From Rutstroemia sp. NJR-2017a BVV2 (taxonomy: Eukaryota > Ascomycota > Leotiomycetes > Helotiales > Rutstroemiaceae), in the NCBI GenBank assembly GCA_002946415.1, contig NJPS01000002.1, positions 363,383-427,382 of the forward strand: a DNA stretch of 64,000 nt, in the 5' to 3' direction. Under the pieces are notes generated by a model that was not told where the DNA came from, searched no databases, and saw only the letters and a list, made by a program, of their open reading frames with translations. The position numbers and the translations under genes were made by a program. Position 1 is the first letter of the stretch. The number at the start of each line of letters is the position of its first letter. This document shows positions 59,101 through 64,000 of this stretch, piece by piece.

Positions 59101-59165
59101 ACTTTATAAAATATTACGATTTTCAAATTCGGAATTAGTACAATTCTCTCGAAGATTATATTGAT
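56131..59165. other. Unidentified AT-rich repeat debris
   Basis: Three kilobases of almost pure A/T between the inverted repeat and the younger LINE copy. I find no domain, terminal repeat or open frame that survives mutation. It is likely an older transposon that RIP has erased, into which copy 2 of the LINE inserted near 59,170. Confidence 0.5.
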
Positions 59166-59199
59166 TAATTATCAAAAATCATCAAACCCAATATAAAAT

Positions 59200-60851
59200 C
59201 CGACTATATACGCTTCTGCGGATCGAACCTGCTAGCCCGCTTAGCAATACGCCTGCTAGTTGTCGAGATATCGTTGTCGCGGCCAAAATAGCGGATTTAG
59301 GAGTTTCAATCTCTCAAAATCCTATCCAAATCGAACCTCCTTCAACCCCAACTTATCAATACACTTCTGGACCTGCTAGCGGCATTACTATTCGATCCTC
59401 TCCTTTTATTAATATCGATATAGAGATGGATAATAGTCCTATATTACCAACTACTTCGATTTTCAATCCAAACTTGGATATATCTGGCCTAAATGAGATT
59501 TTCAGCTCGGACCCACTTAATACTACTATAGATACTATTACTGGACCCGGTAGAAACATTTACCGCCTTCCGAAACAGGCTAATCCCTTCACTTCTTCCA
59601 AACCAAGCAAAACTATTTGTTTCTCCACTATTGAACCAACTACTCCGGATCTAGCTAGCGCTAAAATTCTCTAGACACGTGACTTACTAGTCGAAGTATA
59701 TTCGGCTACTAAATCACGCGATAAACAAGCTTAAATCCTCGATTTAATCGAGATATTTAGAGAATATACTGAATCAGGAAAGCTACAAAAGGTTACCAAT
59801 CAACTAGCTTCTTAGATTAATAATTTGGAATATACTATACAAAAAATCGAAGCTAAAACGAAAGCAGCTAGCACTACTAGCAAAGCTAATATCACAATTC
59901 TCAAAAACCCTTCTCAAATCCAATCTAATTCGATTACTACTACTACTACTTCGACTATTTCTTCGACTAAATCATCCTCTGGACCCTCTTTTGCCTTAGT
60001 AGCACTAGCAGGTAATAATAGTAACCCTAGAAACTGGATTAGCATCAACAAAACTGCTAAAAAAGCTAAAGTCCAAAACCGACTAATTTTGGTTCGGGAT
60101 CTCGATATCCCTTTCTCGGTACTAGTTCTACGAAATACTATCAACAAAGCTTTCTTAGACAAAAGTATTAAAGAACCAATAGTCTCTTCGATTACTACTA
60201 CTAGTAATAAAAAGAATCTAGTAATTACTATAATTACTCCTTTTACTTCCGATTTTCTACTTAAGAAAAGAGCTATTTGGGAGTATTTAATCATTTTTAA
60301 ATCAATAATTAAAGATGAACCTTGGCACAAAGTAGTTCTTTATAGGATTCCCACTTTGGACTTCAATATACTTCACGGAATAGAGCTAGTTTTGGACGAA
60401 CTAAAGACTTTTAATTCTAACTTAAATTTAAAGCCTATTAGTACCCCTTATTAGCTATCCTCGGCAGAAAATCGAGTTGTTAAGCAAGGGGGATCAGTAG
60501 TAGTCTCTTTTGCTACTGAAACAGAAGCTGAAAGATATATTAGAAACCGGGTTTGGATAGCTGGAATTAGTATTAGAGCTGAAAAGCTTCTAACTACTTC
60601 TAGATCTACTTAGTATACTAAATGCCAAGGATTTGGATATTTGGCTAAATTTTGTTGAAAAGGGGCTAAATGTAGTCTCTATAGTGAACTCTACACTACA
60701 CAATAGTATTACTGCTCAATTTGCAAGCAAAATAATCAGAAATGCTCTTATTTAGCTCTAAAATATACTAATTGCAAAAATAATTATACTTTCACTTCAA
60801 AAGAGTGTGAAATTTATAAGGCTATTAAGGGAGCTAGTCTATGATTAGCAC
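59200..60851 (+). pseudogene. LINE ORF1 (gag-like, zinc knuckle), broken
   Basis: One reading frame carries the nucleic-acid-binding gag-like protein. The open pieces are 59,426-59,674 and 59,825-60,454, with stops between them near 59,672-59,820. A TAG at 60,452-60,454 stands where a Trp codon is likely. After it the frame continues through the zinc-knuckle region, CQGFGYLAKFC, where a TGA has replaced an Arg-like codon, then KCSLYSE, and ends naturally near 60,850. A Ser/Thr-rich low-complexity stretch (ITTTTTSTISSTKSSS) lies in the middle. Not functional as it stands. Confidence 0.85.
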
Positions 60852-63800
60852 TAGTACCCGGATTATCCAAGTGAATCTTAACCGAAGCTCAGCTACAACG
60901 GAATCAGTACTACAGTTAGCTATTGAGCTAAAAATCGATTTAATTTTAGTCTAAGAGCCTTGGATTATAAGTGAAAGTCCAGACTACTCAAATAGTCGAT
61001 CGATTTCTTATATTAGCTTCAGTCAAATCCTTCTAATTACTTTGGGATTCAGACCTCGAATACTTGCTTATATCTCGAAGATCTATATACCTAGTATTAT
61101 ACTAGCTTCTTCGAACCTCGATCCTGATCTACTAGTTCTATTAATAGCCGAAGAAAACAATATATTTGAGCTAGTCAACCTTTATAACGAAAATAGCCAA
61201 ATCGAGGGAATTTCGATTAAAACAATAGAAAGGAGTTTACTACTTAGGACTATTTCGGCTAATTCAATGATTTTGGGGGATTTTAATCTCTATCATCCTT
61301 GGTGGAACCCAAATAGCCGAAGTAATCAAGCTAGTACTAAGCTAGTTAGTTGGATAGAAGAGTAAAACCTGGAACTAATTAACGAACCCGGGATTTTTAC
61401 ATTTTTCAGAGGTACTAGCGAGTCAGTTTTAGATCTTATACTAGCTATATAAGCATTAGCCGGGTATATTGAGGACTGGCAAGTGCTAGATGATTTGGGA
61501 TCTGATCATTTACCAATTTTATTTACTATCAAGAGAAAAAGGGAGCTAATACCCCCAAATGGATTAAAAGTAGCTAGTGCTCACTTTAATACCAAGTTAG
61601 CAGACTGAGAGTTATTTTCAGACTATTTAGTCAGAATTGTAAAAGAATCGACTATTCTAGCTAGTCTCCCTCCTAATTTCACTAGGCTGGGCCTGAAATT
61701 AGACAAGGTAGCACAAAATTATCTGGAATCGATTAGTTCGGAACTAGTTTCATTAGTTCAGCTAGCAGCTAACAAAGCTATTCCTAAGATTAAACCTAGT
61801 TTAAAAGCTAAACCTTGGTGGACTTCAGAGCTAAAAGAGTTGAGAAAATCTATACTACTAGCTCAGAAGAGACTAAAAATCCAAAATAGTCAAGGTAGTC
61901 AAGGTTCTTATCAAGAACAGTACCGATTAGCTCGGAATTAGTACTTTTTAAAGATAAAACTAGCTAAAAAGGATCACTGGAATGCTTTTCTTGAAAATAA
62001 TGATTCTAAATCGATTTTCAAGGCTTTTAGCTATACCAAATCCTACTCGAACCGATCCCTTCCAGCTATTTTAAATAAAACTAGTTTTAAAGAGAAAGGA
62101 ACTATTTTGAGATCTACTCTCTTTCCCCAACTACCTAGTTCGACTAGTCCAAATTGGGAGAGCTATAAAGCAGTTGATTGGAACTGGCCTAAGCTTGCTA
62201 GCACCGAATTAGCACTAGCTTGTTCAGTTAAAATCAAAGGAAAAACTCCTGGTCCAGACGGAATCACTCAAGAAATTATCAATAAAGCTTATTTAGCTAT
62301 TCCGGAGATATTTTATAAGGTTTTTGCTTACCTAATCGACCTCGGTTATCATCCTCGGTGCTGGCGGCAAGCAACTGGAGCTATTCTTAAAAAACCAGCT
62401 AAACCTGACTATTCAGTCCCAAAAGCTTATAGAGTGATTTCACTTTTGAACTGTTTAGGCAAAATTAGCGAAAGAATACTAGCAAAAAGACTAGGCTATT
62501 TAGCCGAGACTACTAGCTTGCTATACAACTCTCAAATTGGCGGAAGACTCAAAAAATCAGCTATTGATATCGGGCTACTACTAGTGAATAAGGTTCAAGA
62601 AAATTATTTAAAAGGCTATAAAACATCTGTTTTATTTTTGGATATTAAAAGAGCTTTCGATTATATCTCAAAAAATCAGTTCTTAGCTATTTTAAAAAGA
62701 TTAAAACTTCCAATTAGTTTTATTGCTTGGACTAGTCACTTTCTGGAGGACCGGCTACTTTGCTTAAACTTTGATAGCTAAATGGAGGATTTTCAACTTA
62801 TTTCAATTGGTATTCCCTAGGGTAGCCCGATCTCACCGATTCTCTTTTTAATTTATATAAAAAAGCTATTTCCATCGATTTCTATTTCAATCTAGTTATA
62901 TATAGATGATATCGCGCTAGCAACTAGCTCAACTAGCCTTAAAAAGAACTGCAAAATTTTGGAAAGAGAAGCTAGCAAACTATACGCCCTGGGAGAAGCA
63001 AGTAGTATTGAGTTTGATTTAGCTAAAACCGAACTAATTCATTTTTTCGGGGGTAAACAAGCTACTACTAAGACTAATTCGGTCAAATTACCGAATAATC
63101 AGTCAATACAACTCTCAAAAGTAGTGAAATGGCTAGGAATCTGGTTTGACGATACTTTATGCTTCAATAAATATATTTCAACTAGAATTAACCAAGCTAA
63201 ATCAGCTTTCTTAAGAGCTAATCGGCTAGCTAATACGGAAAATGGACTTTCACCTTATGCTATACGCCAGCTATACCTTGCTTGCGTCACTAGCATCTCA
63301 GACTACAGGTCCTCTATATGGTGGAAAGAGCAAGTTAAATTTAAAAGTCAATTCCAATACTTACAAAATTTGGTACTACGGAGGATACTAGGGGTGTTCA
63401 GGACTAGTCCAATAGTCCCTATAGAGGTAGAAGCTGCTTTAGCACCTCCCCAAACTCGCTTAAACGCCGCTAGTCGCCAATACGCACTCCGAGCTCTCTA
63501 AATAGCAGAAAACCATCTAATTTTCAAAGAAATCTGGGCTAAACCGAAGGCTAATTGCTATTTTCAAAACTATTTAGCACCTACCCAAAAGGAAATTGCC
63601 AAAATGACCCAAATTAAGCGAATTAGATACTCAATATACCCGCTAGTCCAGTTTCAGTACTTGGAATCGATTAGTTCTTTCAAATTTCCATCCTGGATTA
63701 CTACCTCTTATACGATCGAAATTAGTAAGCTATCTAAGGAACTAGAAGCTGAAAATCATAAAAACTCGGCTATTTTGTTAGCCCCGAACTAGTACTCAGT

Positions 63801-64000
63801 CTATACTGATGGTTCTGAACTAGTAGATCAAAAAGGGATCGGAATTGGTCTAGCTCTTTTCAACTCCAACCAGGAGCTAATCCAGGGGTCTAGCTGGAAT
63901 ATTGGGACTAGTCAGCTAGTTTATAACGGCGAGCTAGCCGGAATAGCCGAAGGAATTAAGCTAGTAAGCGAAATAGCTCAAAAAGATCAAGAATTCACTA
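60852..64000 (+). pseudogene. LINE ORF2 (endonuclease, RT, RNase H), broken and cut off
   Basis: The second frame begins with IQVNLNRSSATTESVLQ, the usual start of the LINE endonuclease. The endonuclease carries LVQEPW with Gln changed to stop (TAA at 60,952-60,954) and SMILGDFNLYHPWW. The reverse transcriptase starts with KTPGPDGITQEII and has VLFLDIKRAFDYI. The motif preceding the catalytic loop reads IP-stop-GSP (TAG at 62,818-62,820). The catalytic YIDD, at about 62,899-62,910, follows a TAG at 62,893. RNase H begins near 63,795 (YTDGSE) and runs to the window edge. All these breaks are C-to-T type, so the protein cannot be made. Confidence 0.9.

Larger units (their letters stand above)
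47830..59165. repeat. Extremely AT-rich, RIP-mutated block
   Basis: At about 47,830 the composition switches within some 50 bases from ordinary to almost pure A/T with rare G and C, and it stays so for 11.3 kb. Apart from fragments of the mutated LINE there are no open frames above about 95 codons. C residues left over lie mostly in TC, ACT or AGCT contexts, and CpG mostly in TCGA. This is the signature of repeat-induced point mutation acting on both strands. The block contains at least one LINE and a pair of inverted repeats. The outer parts (47,830-49,650 and 56,130-59,165) are too decayed for me to identify. Confidence 0.9.
59170..64000 (+). mobile_element. LINE (Tad-like) non-LTR retrotransposon, copy 2, cut by window end
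   Basis: A younger copy of the same element, with distinctly higher GC than the block to its left. The order of domains is that of the Tad/I clade: gag-like ORF1 with zinc knuckle, then ORF2 with AP-type endonuclease, reverse transcriptase and RNase H. The 5' limit near 59,170 is where similarity to copy 1 starts. The 3' part (C-terminal tail and 3' end) lies beyond base 64,000. Stops interrupt both frames mostly at former Gln (CAA/CAG to TAA/TAG), Trp (TGG to TAG) and Arg (CGA to TGA) codons, so it is mutated by the same process but less strongly. Confidence 0.95.

Noticed and set aside
47830..59165. Possibility that the AT-rich block is a mitochondrial DNA insertion or assembly contamination
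   Set aside because: It contains a LINE matching a nuclear copy next to it and no mitochondrial gene or tRNA, and the changes are of RIP type.
1..64000. tRNA, rRNA or CRISPR
   Set aside because: No clover-leaf B-box context (GTTCGAATC type) with a matching acceptor stem, no rRNA stretch and no spaced repeat array were found on visual inspection.

Overview
This is nuclear DNA of a filamentous ascomycete (Pezizomycotina). The gene content and the AT-rich, RIP-mutated block (RIP: repeat-induced point mutation) fit a Leotiomycete, but the class is an inference. The evidence is short GT-AG introns of about 45-150 bases, compact genes on both strands, fungal orthologues throughout (a CFEM protein, a HET protein, a fungal Rac, an RNAi-type RdRP), and transposons full of C-to-T and G-to-A changes. 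I worked out exon models by hand. Every complete spliced model listed sums to a multiple of three.

Positions 1-41,300 are a gene-dense core arm with about 22 housekeeping genes. In order: a partial mitochondrial D-lactate dehydrogenase (-), ribosomal protein S4e (-), an RNA-dependent RNA polymerase (+), aspartate-semialdehyde dehydrogenase (-), a Mix17/CHCHD2-like twin-CX9C protein (-), exosome cofactor Lrp1 (-), a ketopantoate-reductase-family protein (+), PDCD5 (+), Coq4 (-), a SET methyltransferase (+), a CPSF6-like RRM protein (-), Sec61 gamma (+), a DCAF11/WDR23-like WD40 protein (+), a duplex-Myb Tay1/Teb1-like telomere-repeat protein (-), a small four-helix membrane protein (+), a UBX-domain protein (-), Surf1/Shy1 (+), a CENP-T homologue (-), Cms1 (+), a CFEM GPI-anchored protein (+), Nop6 (+) and the GTPase RacA (-). 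Several encode mitochondrial proteins (DLD, Mix17, Coq4, Surf1). No operon logic applies, but some gene pairs are very tightly packed.

Positions 41,300-47,570 are a transition zone: 3.6 kb of gene-poor DNA with simple repeats, then one intact HET-domain gene. From about 47,830 to 59,165 the sequence becomes extremely AT-rich and has no plausible genes. It holds a heavily mutated, full-length-looking LINE (Tad-like) at about 50,325-55,890, flanked by inverted repeats of about 190 bases that are far better preserved than the DNA around them. From about 59,170 to the window end lies a second, much less mutated copy of the same LINE (gag-like ORF1 with a zinc knuckle, then endonuclease, reverse transcriptase and RNase H), broken by stop codons at former Gln/Trp/Arg codons. 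The two copies are collinear, with a net shift of only 3 bases over 4.8 kb, so they differ almost only by substitution.

The most interesting signal is the mutation pattern itself. In the AT-rich block, surviving C residues sit almost only in TC, ACT or AGCT contexts, and surviving CpG almost only in TCGA. This suggests a context-restricted RIP-like process. No tRNA, rRNA or CRISPR was seen.
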